A stretch of 64,000 bases of DNA from an uncultured Eubacteriales bacterium (GCA_934546935.1 CAKTEH010000003.1:105209-169208); one strand, 5' to 3'. Shown: positions 8,240 through 18,352, counted from the stretch's first letter. Made by a program: numbers and translations. Notes: generated from the letters alone by a model not told the origin.

Positions 8240-10111
8240 ATGAACACGAAACGCATTCTTGCTTTGCTTGCCGCATTGCTGATGCTGGTCTGCCTGTTCG
8301 CCGGGTGCTCGAACGATTCGGGCAAAACCAACGACGGCAAGAACCAGGGCCAAAGCGATGATAAGGGCAAGACCGACGACAAACAGGGCGACGATACGCC
8401 GAACACGGATGAGCTTGAGACGATTACGTATCTTGCTTATGCCAGAAGCGACAACTACACGACCTGGGTGAATGCAGAAAGCCATGCAAACCTCGACAAG
8501 TGCGTGGAAAACCAGCACCAGTACGGTTTTGAGGTTGAGACCAGCTTCTGCGATCCGGAAGTTTATACCTCTACGGTAACTTCCCTTGCCGCAGCAGGCA
8601 ACCTGCCGCAGGTGTTCGGTACCTACGGCGCGATCGACTCCACAACGCTCGTTGACTGGACCGACCGCGGCATGCTGCTCTCCTGCTCGGAAGTCCTTGA
8701 GTATTCTTCGGGCAACATGATCAAGGCGTTTGGCGACGACGGCCTGTATGACTGGGCCCGTGCAAAAGCTACACACCATGACGGCGACTGGTATATCGTC
8801 ATGATCACCAATGACCCGGCGCGCGGCCTGCGCATCACCGAGGAAGACGGCGAGTATCGCGTCAACGTCCAGCTCCACGGCATTTACTCCTGGCCGATCC
8901 GTCAGGACTGGCTGGATGACCTCGGCCTGGATATGCCGACGACTCCGCAGGAGTATTTTGATGCCTGCCTGATGATGCACGAACAGGATGTCAACGGGAA
9001 CGGCCAGAAGGATGAGCGTATCATTGTCGGTCTGGGCACCGCATACCAGCAGCAGGGCCCGGGCTTCTGGTACGGCCTGCCGTATCAGGACTTCTTCTCT
9101 GACCCGACCTCCGGACAGGTTGAAGTTGGTATGCTTTATGAAGGCTATGCCGACTGGACTACCTATATGGCGCAGTTCTATGATAACGGCATGCTGTACG
9201 CCAACGAAGGCGGCCATCCGTGGAGCAACACGTCGACCTTTATCGCAGAAAACAACTGCATTTCCTGGGAGATGCAGGCAAACGCAATCTGGAGCCAGGG
9301 CCGCAATAATACCGGCGACGAAGATGCCTATTATAAGCCGATGCCCATCATCGCTGCGGTTGACGGCGTAAAGGCCCGTATCCTTGCGCAGGATGCTACC
9401 GCTGCTGAGTGGGGCATGAGCTTCAACGCGAATACCTGCTCCCCGCAAACTGCCGCGAAGTTCACCGACTGCGTCTATTCCTACGAGCAGTTCCTGCTCC
9501 GTTACTACGGCATTGAAGGCGTTGCATGGGAATATGAAGAAGACGGCAAACATATCGACCAGTTCAGCACCCATGAAGGCTATGTAAAGGGCGACATCCC
9601 GTCCGACTACATGTCTGTCGACCAGATTGACACTTCCTGGGCTGGCTTCCTCGGCTACTTCCCGATCCCCTACTTCAAGGATCTGTGGGACCCGACAGCT
9701 GTGACCTACTACTCCGCGCAGGAAGCCATTGACGCAGGCGAGCCCTACGCCGAAGGCAGCACGACGCGCGAAATCTGGATTGGCAACCAAATCCCGGCGA
9801 TTGACTACGACCAGCCCAACTGGCAGACCCTGAACGCAGTTGCAGAATACGGCGAGAAGAACATCAACTTCGCCTGCTACTACGATTTCGAGACGCTTCC
9901 GACCGCTGAAGAAGCCGCCCTTCAGGCTGAACTTGGTTCCGACCTGAAGACCTATATCATCGAAGTCGGTACCAAGCTGATCATCGGCGACTACAATGTT
10001 GCAGACCTGCAGAGCTATATCGATTATGCGTACGACAACCTCGGGCTCCAGGAGTATCTGGACGTCCAGCAGGCGCGTGTCGACCGCTTCTTCGCGGCTA
10101 TGGGCCGGTAA
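8240..10111 (+). CDS. Extracellular sugar-binding lipoprotein, LplA/AlgQ-like (paralogue 3)
   Basis: The protein is 623 aa from the ATG at 8240, which follows AAAGGAG at 8227-8233. An open frame extends further upstream but has no ribosome site. Signal peptide and lipobox LFAGC come first, then a Lys/Asp/Gln-rich linker to about residue 55. The solute-binding body contains DVNGNGQKDERI, the probable calcium loop, at about residue 255. Within the set it resembles paralogue 1 in features such as CSEVLEYSSGN and the QEYLDVQQAR end. It has its own promoter and terminator. No transporter membrane subunit is adjacent. The ligand is probably an oligosaccharide. Confidence 0.88.
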   Translation: MNTKRILALLAALLMLVCLFAGCSNDSGKTNDGKNQGQSDDKGKTDDKQGDDTPNTDELETITYLAYARSDNYTTWVNAESHANLDKCVENQHQYGFEVETSFCDPEVYTSTVTSLAAAGNLPQVFGTYGAIDSTTLVDWTDRGMLLSCSEVLEYSSGNMIKAFGDDGLYDWARAKATHHDGDWYIVMITNDPARGLRITEEDGEYRVNVQLHGIYSWPIRQDWLDDLGLDMPTTPQEYFDACLMMHEQDVNGNGQKDERIIVGLGTAYQQQGPGFWYGLPYQDFFSDPTSGQVEVGMLYEGYADWTTYMAQFYDNGMLYANEGGHPWSNTSTFIAENNCISWEMQANAIWSQGRNNTGDEDAYYKPMPIIAAVDGVKARILAQDATAAEWGMSFNANTCSPQTAAKFTDCVYSYEQFLLRYYGIEGVAWEYEEDGKHIDQFSTHEGYVKGDIPSDYMSVDQIDTSWAGFLGYFPIPYFKDLWDPTAVTYYSAQEAIDAGEPYAEGSTTREIWIGNQIPAIDYDQPNWQTLNAVAEYGEKNINFACYYDFETLPTAEEAALQAELGSDLKTYIIEVGTKLIIGDYNVADLQSYIDYAYDNLGLQEYLDVQQARVDRFFAAMGR

Positions 10112-10185
10112 GGCATTACAGGCTTAAGGCAAATAAATTAGATAGAGAGAGTATCTTTTCATCTTTCCTTTCATGTTTGGGGAGG

Positions 10186-10218
10186 CCGCGCTCTGCTTTA
10201 GGGCGCGGTTTCTTTTTT
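10186..10218 (+). terminator. Terminator after binding-protein paralogue 3
   Basis: CCGCGCTC pairs with GGGCGCGG around a 7-nt loop, followed by TTTCTTTTTT. Confidence 0.8.
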
Positions 10219-10379
10219 GGCCGTGCGATTGTGTATGTCGTTTTTATATCGCCGGTTTCCCGCTTTTTGCCGCCTGCTGCGTATAGGGCCGTTGCCGTAC
10301 ATGCGTTTTGATTGGATTTTCAATATACGGATTAAAAATGCGGGATTATTGAAAATTTCCGGCTTTATGCTTCTGGAAA

Positions 10380-10408
10380 TTGCATCTTTCCCTGCTGTGC
10401 TTTATAAT
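10380..10408 (+). promoter_or_regulatory. Promoter of the arabinofuranosidase gene
   Basis: TTGCAT, a 17-bp spacer and TATAAT. Transcription would start just before the ribosome site, leaving a very short leader of about 15-20 nt. Confidence 0.65.
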
Positions 10409-10431
10409 GGAAAAAAGGAGGGTTTTTGCCT

Positions 10432-12903
10432 ATGACAAAGCTTCATATTCATACGAAGAATAAGCATTTCCCGGTTTCTGAAGACCTGTACGGCCTGTTT
10501 TTTGAGGATATCAACCGCGCCGGGGACGGCGGGCTGTATCCGGAGATGATCCGCAACCGCGCTTTTGAGGATTCCATCCTTCCAGATGAATGCACGCCTG
10601 ACGGGGATGGCTATTCCTTTACCTCCGACTTCGGCTGGCGGGCAATTTTCAACCATGGCGAAGGGTTGAGCAAATGGGTCGAAAACAATGCGACGGAATA
10701 TACCCCGATCCCGGCCTGGTATGCCTGCGGCGGGGCGGAGATCACCTTAAACCGCAGCGACACGCTCAACACAAAGCGGCTGGCCGCGCTTGATATCGAT
10801 TTCGGCGGCGGCTGCGTTTACAATATCGGATATGCCGGTATTGCGCAGGCGCAGGGCGAGGCATATCATTTCTACATGTTTGCCAAAGCGGTCGAAGGCG
10901 GCGGGACGGTTCGCGTTTCGATTGAAAGCGCCGGAGGCGAGGTATATGGAAGACAGGAATTTACACTCCGTACCGGCGGCTATGCCCGCTATGACGCCGT
11001 TTTTACCGGCGGTATAGACGCTGGGGACTGCCGCCTCTGCCTGCGCGGCGAAGGGAAAATCCGCCTTGGCTTTATTTCCCTCATGCCTGCCGATACCTAT
11101 AACGGCCACGGCCTGCGGCGGGATATTGTGGAGCTTTACAAAGGTATCCGCCCGCGTTTTGTGCGTTTTCCCGGCGGCTGCATTGTCGAGGGTTTTACCT
11201 TTGGCACGATGAATTATTTCCGCAACAGTATCGGCCCAGTTTGGGAGCGGCCGAGCCAGTATCTTTTGTGGCATTACCGGACGACCAACGGCCTTGGCTT
11301 TCATGAGTTCCTTCAGCTATGCGAAGACCTTGGCGCAGAGGCGCTGTATGTGTGCAACTGCGGCATTGTCTGCCAGGGGCGCAGCTCCGGGAACAATTAT
11401 CTCGAGGGCAACGCGCTGCGTGATATGCTCGACGATGCGATCCATGCCATAGAATATGCCACCGCGCCTGCCGATACGCAATATGGCGCCATGCGCGCCG
11501 CCGCCGGGCATCCGGAGCCTTTCCGCCTGCACTATATCGAAATCGGCAATGAAAACCATGGCCCGGTGTATAATGAACGGTATGCGTATTTCTATAATGA
11601 GCTGCACCGGCGCTATCCGGATATGGTTTTTGTAGCCAATACTCATGTAGAAGACGACGGGCTTGCTGTGGATATTGTCGACGAGCATTTCTACAGCGAC
11701 GCTACCTTTTTCGCTGAGCAGCTGCATCACTATGACGGTTATGACCGTTCCGGTCCCGGCGTCTTTGTCGGAGAGCTGGCTGTGAATGTTGCAGATACCG
11801 GAAACCTGCGCGCTGCGATCAGCGAAGCGATGTTCTTTATCGGGATGGAGCGCAACCAGGACGTTGTTCGTCTTGCCTCCTACGCGCCGCTGATGGAAAA
11901 TATCCATTTTGCGGCCTGGGCGCCGAACCTGATCGCCTTTGACAACCGCGCAAGCTATGGGATTCCGTCTTATTACATCTGGAAGCTGTTTGGAAACCAC
12001 CGCGGCAGGGATGTGGTGGAAATTGAGGAAGAAACGCCAAAACTTTTCCGCAGCGCGAAGGGTATGCCTGCAATTCTGGGCAGCGTTGGCGTACGGTTCC
12101 GGAATGCACGCTGCAATGGCGCGCCCGTTGCGCCGGCGCACAACGTATTGGGTTATGCCGAACCCTGTGCAGATGGGTTTACGACCCGGCCAGGCGACGA
12201 TGCGCAGGCCAATATGCGCATGATGCAGCGCTTTGGGCTTGACCGGCAGTGCCTGATTGTAATGGATGGCGATGAGGAAACCCGCAGCAGTATATTTGAA
12301 GTGGAAATCCTTGCGCAGGAAGGAAAAACCATAGGCGTCGGCGCTTTTGCCGGACGCTGGCAGCGCTCCTGGTACGATATGAGCGAAGAGCAGGAGAAGC
12401 GGGAATGGGATTTCCGTTTTGTACATCCGTATCAGTGGATTATCGAAAACGGCGTCAGCCGTATTGTAGATACCGGATACCGTCCGCACCGCGACCTGTG
12501 TGCGCCTGCCCCGGTACGGCTGCGCGAGGGGGAATATAACGATTTGCGCATGGAAGCTGATGAAGAAAGGCTGCGCGTATGGCTCAACGGCGAATTTGTA
12601 CAGGAAGCTGCGCTGCCGTCGCGGCAGAAAACCGCGGCTGTGGTTACATCCGACGGGGATGCGCTTATTGTCAAACTGGTCAATTTCTCAGATAGCGCTG
12701 AGAATGTGGAGATTTCCCTTGACTGTGCAGTGGAGCCGGAGTATATGCTTGCATATCTGTCTGGTGAGGGCGGGACGGTCAACAGCATTGAAAATCCCAC
12801 AGCGGTGCATGACCGCGAAGAACGCTGTACTGGTGCTGCGCAGACATTTACCTTTGCTGCCAAGCCTTATTCGGCAAATGTCCTGACGCTTCGGAAGAAA
12901 TAG
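10432..12903 (+). CDS. Alpha-L-arabinofuranosidase, GH51, plant-type with N-terminal carbohydrate-binding-like domain
   Basis: This 823-aa enzyme removes terminal arabinofuranose from arabinan, arabinoxylan or their oligosaccharides. It starts with the family signature DLYGLFFEDINRAGDGGLYP. A beta-rich CBM4-like domain spans about residues 80-220, then the TIM barrel has the acid/base Glu in IEIGNENHGP (about residue 374) and the nucleophile in VFVGELAVN (about residue 448). An alpha-L-AF C-terminal domain follows. The ATG at 10432 is preferred over a TTG six bases earlier because AGGAGG sits 10 nt away. No signal peptide is seen, so it probably acts in the cytoplasm on imported oligosaccharides. 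It lies among four sugar-binding lipoproteins, suggesting pectin or hemicellulose use. Confidence 0.93.
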   Translation: MTKLHIHTKNKHFPVSEDLYGLFFEDINRAGDGGLYPEMIRNRAFEDSILPDECTPDGDGYSFTSDFGWRAIFNHGEGLSKWVENNATEYTPIPAWYACGGAEITLNRSDTLNTKRLAALDIDFGGGCVYNIGYAGIAQAQGEAYHFYMFAKAVEGGGTVRVSIESAGGEVYGRQEFTLRTGGYARYDAVFTGGIDAGDCRLCLRGEGKIRLGFISLMPADTYNGHGLRRDIVELYKGIRPRFVRFPGGCIVEGFTFGTMNYFRNSIGPVWERPSQYLLWHYRTTNGLGFHEFLQLCEDLGAEALYVCNCGIVCQGRSSGNNYLEGNALRDMLDDAIHAIEYATAPADTQYGAMRAAAGHPEPFRLHYIEIGNENHGPVYNERYAYFYNELHRRYPDMVFVANTHVEDDGLAVDIVDEHFYSDATFFAEQLHHYDGYDRSGPGVFVGELAVNVADTGNLRAAISEAMFFIGMERNQDVVRLASYAPLMENIHFAAWAPNLIAFDNRASYGIPSYYIWKLFGNHRGRDVVEIEEETPKLFRSAKGMPAILGSVGVRFRNARCNGAPVAPAHNVLGYAEPCADGFTTRPGDDAQANMRMMQRFGLDRQCLIVMDGDEETRSSIFEVEILAQEGKTIGVGAFAGRWQRSWYDMSEEQEKREWDFRFVHPYQWIIENGVSRIVDTGYRPHRDLCAPAPVRLREGEYNDLRMEADEERLRVWLNGEFVQEAALPSRQKTAAVVTSDGDALIVKLVNFSDSAENVEISLDCAVEPEYMLAYLSGEGGTVNSIENPTAVHDREERCTGAAQTFTFAAKPYSANVLTLRKK

Positions 12904-12935
12904 GAAAATTCTTCCTGGGCAGAACGATATGCATA

Positions 12936-12976
12936 AAAGTACCGACGCCGCTCTATAGAGCGGCGCCGGTTTTTAG
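12936..12976. terminator. Bidirectional terminator between convergent genes
   Basis: A stem at 12941-12970 (CGCCGCTCT with GAGCGGCG) lies between the GH51 gene and the reverse-strand binding protein. It has A-rich DNA on the left and TTTTT on the right, so it can serve both. Confidence 0.8.
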
Positions 12977-13005
12977 ATTGGGATCTGCGTAGTCCATATG
13001 TTTAT

Positions 13006-14871
13006 TTAGCGGCCTATTGCCTCCAGGAATCGGTCGACACGGCCCTGCTGGGCATCGATATACTCCTGAAGATAAAGATTTTCAAAGGCATAATCGATAT
13101 AGGATTGCAGGTCGGCAATTTCATAATCGCCGATGATGAGTTTGGTGGTAGTTTCCTGAAGATAGGTTTTCAGTTCATTGCCATATTCGCTTTGGATTAA
13201 CAGTTCGTCTTCGGTTGCCAAGGCAGGGTAGGAGTAATAACATGCCCAGTTGATATTTTCATCGCCGATTTCGGCCACGTTCTTCATCAACTTGTTCAGC
13301 GGGCTCTCCTCATTCCAGTTATTCTGTGCCATCCAGCCGTCCATGTCCAAATTCCTCGCTGCATAGGGTTCGCCGTGTTCGAGCGCATCTGTGTGACTGG
13401 TATAGACCGCTGCGTTTACCTCCCACATATCCTTTGTGGCCGGACAGGGGAAATACGTCATAAAGTCAGACCACTGCTCCTTGAGCGAACTAAGTGCACG
13501 GTATTGGTACTCAATATCACCGCTGACATATCCCGGGAGGGTAGTATAATCAATAATGGAACCATCTTCCCCATACTCCCAGCTTTCGTTCTCGATCCCG
13601 TAATGCTTCAAAAGATACTGTTCATAGGAATAGATGCAGTCAGCAAATTTTGCGGCTTTTTTCGGATCCATGGAAGCGTTAAAAGTCAGGGACCATTCTG
13701 TTCCGTTTGATTCCTGTGCAACAACGCGGGGCGCAACGCCTTCCACGGCCTGATAGATCGGCAGCGGCTGATAGTTACAGTTTGTGTCCGGACAGGAAGA
13801 ACGCCCTGTCGACCAGAGGGTATCCGGCTTTAAAAACCAGGAGATGACATTGTTTTCTGCAACAAAGGGTCCGTATTGCACCCAGGGGTGACCGCCTTCA
13901 TTATTATAAATCAACCGGTCTTTGTACAAAAGACGCATATACTCTGCCCATGGGGCAAAGCCTTCTTTTAAAATATTGACTTCGATTTTACCGCTGGAGG
14001 GATCTTCAAGAAAATCGCGCATTGACAGGCCGTACCACTGGCCAATACCCTGATACTGGAATGGTGTACCAAGCCCGATAATAATCCGTTCATCGTTGAG
14101 GCCGTTGCCGTTAACGTCTTCGGTATTCATCTTCAGGCATGCGTCATAGTATTCTTCTGCATTTTGTGGCATTTCAAGGCCAAGCGTATCCAGCCAATCC
14201 TGGCGGATCATGAGCGCATAGGCGGCATTCATCTGGACAAGCATGCGCAGCGGGCCGTCAGATTCCTGAATCTGAATGGCAGGAACGGAACCGTTGGTCA
14301 TGATCAGGCCAAACCAGTCGTCATTGATGGTTTCTACCGCGCGGCCCCAGGCGTAGCAGCCGTCTTCACCAAAAGCTTTGACCATATTGCCGGAGGAATG
14401 TTCCATAACCTCGTTGAGGGACAGGAACATCCCGCGGTTAATCCAATCGTTGTAGGTCGCATCGTCGAGGACGCTTCCAAAATATGCCTCCGGAAGTGTG
14501 CCGGCAGCTGCAGAGGAGCTGATTACGCTGGAATAGGTCTCGTTGGATACGAAATTGACTTCCACTTCAATTCCGTAAAGATGCTGGTTTTCCACGCATT
14601 TGAGCAGGTTTGCATCCTGACGTTCCAGTGCGAGCTTGTAGTTGTCGGAAGACGGCAGCAGGTCAAAGGCCATATAGTCGATTTTCTCGATCTCCAGCTC
14701 TTCTGGTGTGTCGCCGTCATCGGGCTGCCCTGCATTGCCTTTGGGGTCTTCCACCGATTCATTGTTGTCGCCGGCATTGCGTTCATTGCCCGTGTTATTT
14801 GCACAGGCGCTGAATAATGCCAGAAGCATCAGCAGTGCGATAAACAGGGAAAATATGCGTTTTGATTTCAT
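13006..14871 (-). CDS. Extracellular sugar-binding lipoprotein, LplA/AlgQ-like (paralogue 4, reverse strand)
   Basis: The protein is 621 aa. Signal peptide and lipobox LFSAC are followed by an Asn/Gly/Asp-rich linker to about residue 55, then the solute-binding body with DVNGNGLNDERI at about residue 250. It is the closest relative of paralogue 2 and shares its start and end of the mature domain. Its orientation is opposite to the other three, and it converges on the GH51 gene. AAGAAGGG lies before the ATG. No permease gene is adjacent. The inverted copy suggests duplication followed by local inversion, or independent insertion. Confidence 0.88.
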   Translation of the reverse strand: MKSKRIFSLFIALLMLLALFSACANNTGNERNAGDNNESVEDPKGNAGQPDDGDTPEELEIEKIDYMAFDLLPSSDNYKLALERQDANLLKCVENQHLYGIEVEVNFVSNETYSSVISSSAAAGTLPEAYFGSVLDDATYNDWINRGMFLSLNEVMEHSSGNMVKAFGEDGCYAWGRAVETINDDWFGLIMTNGSVPAIQIQESDGPLRMLVQMNAAYALMIRQDWLDTLGLEMPQNAEEYYDACLKMNTEDVNGNGLNDERIIIGLGTPFQYQGIGQWYGLSMRDFLEDPSSGKIEVNILKEGFAPWAEYMRLLYKDRLIYNNEGGHPWVQYGPFVAENNVISWFLKPDTLWSTGRSSCPDTNCNYQPLPIYQAVEGVAPRVVAQESNGTEWSLTFNASMDPKKAAKFADCIYSYEQYLLKHYGIENESWEYGEDGSIIDYTTLPGYVSGDIEYQYRALSSLKEQWSDFMTYFPCPATKDMWEVNAAVYTSHTDALEHGEPYAARNLDMDGWMAQNNWNEESPLNKLMKNVAEIGDENINWACYYSYPALATEDELLIQSEYGNELKTYLQETTTKLIIGDYEIADLQSYIDYAFENLYLQEYIDAQQGRVDRFLEAIGR

Positions 14872-15488
14872 CTGGTTTCATCCCTTCTTTATATAAATTT
14901 ATATCGCGTAAGTTATATGCAGGAATCTGTGCTTATCTTTTGAAAAAACAGGCGGCAGAGGGGCGCGGCATACAGCTTCTATACTGAATTTATATGAAAA
15001 ATGACGAAAAATCCAGTTAAAATCGAGAAAGTTTATATTTAAATTTATAACATATAGGGGTTTTATTGTCAATCAATTTTTGGGAAGCATTTGGGTAGGA
15101 AAAAGGAAAATTTTTAAATTAAAATTAACAATTATTTGAAAATATATGAACTAAAAATTTAAAAAATTGGCCAGGTACATAGATAATTTCAAAAAATTTT
15201 AAAATATGAAGTTGAACTCATCATATCAGATTTGCCATGACGGTATACGATTTATACATAGCTGGAAACAGTGGTTTCAATCCTGGTTTGTATTCAGAAT
15301 ACAGATTTGCTGGCCGCGTTTTTCCTTTTCCTATATAAGCCGCACAAAAAAACGGAATATTTAGCAAGCGAAATCTTGCAAATTTATATATTTTGTTGAT
15401 GCATTTCTTTCGGCTTTACAAAAATGGGAGAATAAAGAAAAATACCCGAAAGGCAGTTTGCCTTCCGGGTATGCATGTTTTTTGGATT
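14872..15488. other. Very AT-rich spacer between paralogue 4 and hppA
   Basis: About 617 bp, mostly A and T. It must hold the promoter of the reverse-strand binding protein, though several TATA-like boxes make a single choice unsafe. The hppA terminator lies at its right end. I see no gene or repeat. Confidence 0.6.
15433..15472 (-). terminator. Terminator of hppA
   Basis: On the reverse strand ATACCCGGAAGGCA pairs with TGCCTTTCGGGTAT and is followed by a T-rich run. Confidence 0.85.
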
Positions 15489-17666
15489 TCATTTCAGGAG
15501 GCCCAGGATCCAGTCAAGTAAATTGAAGCGGCTGAATACGGTAACGGTAACCAGGGAAATCGTGGACATGATTTTAATCAGAATGTCCAGGGACGGACCA
15601 ACGGTATCCTTCAGCGGGTCGCCGACAGTATCGCCGACAACGGCCGCGTCGTGGGCAGGGGAACCCTTGCCGTGGCCTTCAATCGCGCCGGTTTCGATAT
15701 ACTTTTTCGCGTTGTCCCATGCGCCGCCGGCATTACCGGTGAAAATGGCAAGCATAATCGCAGAAATAGTTGCGCCGACAAGGATACCGCCGACGAACTC
15801 TGCGCCGAACAGGAATCCGCATACGACCGGGAACAGGATTGCCATAATGGCCGGGACACGCATTTCATGAAGCGCACCCTGGGAAGAAATCGCGATACAG
15901 GTCTTATAGTCCGGCATGACCTCGCCGGTCAGCAGGCCTTTGATTTCGCGGAACTGGCGGCGTACTTCCTCTACCATTTTGCGCGCAGCTTTGGCTACGG
16001 CGTCGATAAGCATGCCGGAGAACAGGAACGGAAGCGCTGCGCCGACAAGCGCGCCGGCCAGGGTCAGCGGGTCAATGAGGTTGAGCAGGATGCTTTGGTC
16101 AGCCGGCGTATAAGCATAGAGGTAGGAGGTCATCATGGAAAGGGTGGCCAGTGCTGCGGACCCGATTGCAAATCCCTTCCCGATAGCGGCCGTGGTGTTT
16201 CCGACAGAATCCAGCTTATCTGTGATGTCGCGTACACCTTTGTCAAGCTTGCTCATCTCGGAAATACCGCCGGCGTTGTCGGAAATCGGGCCGTAGGTAT
16301 CAACAGAAACGGTTGCAGAGACGAAGGAAAGCATACCCACGGCGGCGATCGCGACGCCGTACATGCCGCACAGGGCATAGGATGCGTAAATTGCCAAGCC
16401 AAGTACAACAACCGGCGCCATGCAGGAACGCATGCCGAGCGCAAGGCCCTGGGTGATGGTCAGCGCGGGCCCCTCCACAGAAGCGGAAGAAATGTTGCGG
16501 GTGGGCTTATAGTCATAGCTTGTATAGTACTCGGCAATAATGCCGATAACGATACCGGCGATTACGCCGATTGCGGAGGATACCCACGGGGAGAAGGCGC
16601 CAAGTGCAAAACCTGCATTTTTCAGGCTTTCGCGCTCGATCGGGTTAAAGAAGACATAGGTGATAATCAAGCCAAAAACAAGTGTTAATCCGGCGCTGAC
16701 CCAAGTGGCCATATTCAGCTCCCGGTGCGGGTCGTTGGAAAGCTTACGTTTGACAAGCATGGATGCAATGCCAAGCACGCAGGCGATCAGGCCGACGGCG
16801 GCGAATACGATCGGGTATAGGATCATATTGGGCAAAAGGTTTGCGGCAATGTCCGTGCCGTGGCTGCGGAACAGCTCGACAGACAGGATCGCGCCGGACA
16901 TAATTGCGCCTACATAGCTTTCCAGCAGGTCGGCGCCAAGTCCGGCAACGTCGCCCACGTTATCGCCGACGTTGTCTGCAATGGTTGCAGGGTTACGCGG
17001 GTCGTCTTCCGGGATATGCGCTTCCGTCTTGCCGACAAGGTCGGCGCCCATATCCGCGGCTTTGGTGTAGATACCGCCGCCGACGCGGTTGAACATCGCG
17101 ATGATGGAACAACCCAGCGCATAACCCGACAGGGTCATGGTAAAGGAAACCTCCAGGCCAAGCCAGTTGAGCACTTCCGCGCCGGAAGCAACCTCGCGTA
17201 CCTGGCCAAGCAGCTCGCCGAAGACAAGGTAAACAACAAAGATGCCCAAAAGCGCGAAACCGCCGACGCACAGGCCCATAACGGAACCGCCGCGGAAAGC
17301 GACCTTCAGCGTTTCCCCAAGATTGCCGGTCAGACGGGCCTTATTGGAGACGCGGACATTGGCATAGGTGGCAATTTTCATGCCGACCCAACCGGCCGAG
17401 GCGGACATCACGGCGCCGATGACAAAGGCAATTGCCGCCTGCCAGGAAATTAGGACGACCAGCAGTACTGCAATTACCGCGACAATAATGGCAACCATTT
17501 TGTACTCATAGCGGATAAAGGTGTCCGCGCCGACACGGATAGCCGACGCAATTTCTTTCATTCGGTCTGTACCCTCGTCCATGCGCTTGACTACGAAAAA
17601 GTTAAACATTGCGTAGCCAAGCGCGCACAGGGCGGCGATAATAACCAGACCCAGCAACAGAGACAT
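15489..17666 (-). CDS. hppA: Membrane-bound ion-translocating pyrophosphatase
   Basis: This 725-aa protein of about 16 membrane helices hydrolyses cytoplasmic pyrophosphate and uses the energy to pump H+ or Na+ out. Visible motifs are DMGADLVGKTEAHIPEDDPR with the pyrophosphate-binding Asp and Lys residues, DNVGDNVGDVAGLGADLLES, and the C-terminal AAVVGDTVGDPLKDTVGPS. In GNTTAAIGKGFAIGSAAL the position that is Lys in K+-independent enzymes is Ala, which marks the K+-dependent subfamily, many of whose members pump Na+. AGGAGG precedes the ATG. The gene is monocistronic with its own promoter and terminator. An inverted repeat ATTGCAT-T-ATGCAAT sits just before the ribosome site. Such enzymes help anaerobes save energy. 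Confidence 0.95.
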   Translation of the reverse strand: MSLLLGLVIIAALCALGYAMFNFFVVKRMDEGTDRMKEIASAIRVGADTFIRYEYKMVAIIVAVIAVLLVVLISWQAAIAFVIGAVMSASAGWVGMKIATYANVRVSNKARLTGNLGETLKVAFRGGSVMGLCVGGFALLGIFVVYLVFGELLGQVREVASGAEVLNWLGLEVSFTMTLSGYALGCSIIAMFNRVGGGIYTKAADMGADLVGKTEAHIPEDDPRNPATIADNVGDNVGDVAGLGADLLESYVGAIMSGAILSVELFRSHGTDIAANLLPNMILYPIVFAAVGLIACVLGIASMLVKRKLSNDPHRELNMATWVSAGLTLVFGLIITYVFFNPIERESLKNAGFALGAFSPWVSSAIGVIAGIVIGIIAEYYTSYDYKPTRNISSASVEGPALTITQGLALGMRSCMAPVVVLGLAIYASYALCGMYGVAIAAVGMLSFVSATVSVDTYGPISDNAGGISEMSKLDKGVRDITDKLDSVGNTTAAIGKGFAIGSAALATLSMMTSYLYAYTPADQSILLNLIDPLTLAGALVGAALPFLFSGMLIDAVAKAARKMVEEVRRQFREIKGLLTGEVMPDYKTCIAISSQGALHEMRVPAIMAILFPVVCGFLFGAEFVGGILVGATISAIMLAIFTGNAGGAWDNAKKYIETGAIEGHGKGSPAHDAAVVGDTVGDPLKDTVGPSLDILIKIMSTISLVTVTVFSRFNLLDWILGLLK

Positions 17667-17681
17667 AGTGCTTTCCTCCTC

Positions 17682-17696
17682 ATTGCATTATGCAAT
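17682..17696. promoter_or_regulatory. Palindrome in the hppA 5' leader, possible operator
   Basis: ATTGCAT-T-ATGCAAT is a perfect 7-bp inverted repeat between the promoter and the ribosome site. It could bind a repressor or form a small RNA hairpin. No regulator is identified. Confidence 0.35.
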
Positions 17697-17749
17697 AATA
17701 TAAGTATATATTCAGATTCGGGGAAATACCCCGAAATTCCACATAATAC

Positions 17750-17777
17750 ATTATATCGAAAGAATCGGATTTTGCAA
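17750..17777 (-). promoter_or_regulatory. hppA promoter
   Basis: Read on the reverse strand: TTGCAA, a 16-bp spacer and TATAAT. The leader is about 75-80 nt and contains a small GGGG/CCCC hairpin. Confidence 0.65.
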
Positions 17778-18211
17778 GGGGGAATTCTTTTGAAAAATCG
17801 AAAATTTCCAGGGCTTGCCATATTTTTTGAAAAAAATCCTCATTTTTTTCGATTTTTATTTTAACAGATAAAATTGGCTTATTCCAATATTTTGCAAAAT
17901 TTTCTTTAATATCGTGTTCTTTATAAAGGAAACCTCGATTTATTTGCATTAAAAAATGAAATTTATAAAATCGTTCGGTTTTTTAAATCTGAAGGATTTA
18001 TATTTTGAAATTTCAGCTGTGGCGGCAGTTTTTTCCGGTATGTAAAGGGCGGTCTTTCTTATTTTTTGTTTTATGTGAAAAATCTGGAAAAGCCTTAACG
18101 ATTTTTTTCGTATTTTCTGCAAATCTGGACGCCGTCTTTATCTTTCTTAGCATATATTTTTATTTTTATTCATAATCTTTGTATGCTGCAGCCATATGTA
18201 CATCTATGGTC

Positions 18212-18240
18212 TTGCGTTTTATGCGCCGCCGGCTTATACT
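18212..18240 (+). promoter_or_regulatory. pcp promoter
   Basis: TTGCGT, a 17-bp spacer and TATACT. A second TATAAT at 18246-18251 lacks a matching -35. Confidence 0.5.
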
Positions 18241-18352
18241 GGGTATATAATGGGTGCAGCTGCATGGCAGCTTCGCCTGAACGACTTGCCGCCGGTGCGC
18301 GCGGCATCGAAAGTAAGCCGCGGAAAACCTGCGGCAGTATGGAGGGAAAGCA

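Larger units (their letters stand above)
10112..10431. other. Spacer between paralogue 3 and the arabinofuranosidase
   Basis: About 320 bp containing the terminator at 10186-10218 and the promoter at 10380-10408. A short open frame across it has no ribosome site or recognisable protein character. Confidence 0.6.
17667..18352. other. AT-rich divergent spacer between hppA and pcp
   Basis: About 690 bp. It holds the hppA promoter (17750-17777) and palindrome, and the pcp promoter (18212-18240). The middle, about 17780-18180, is extremely AT-rich with only low-complexity open frames. Confidence 0.6.

Noticed and set aside
10217..10435. A 72-aa forward frame before the GH51 gene
   Set aside because: Lies over the GH51 promoter and has no ribosome site.
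17680..17949. An 89-aa reverse open frame upstream of hppA
   Set aside because: Very AT-rich low-complexity codons, no ribosome site, and it covers the hppA promoter.
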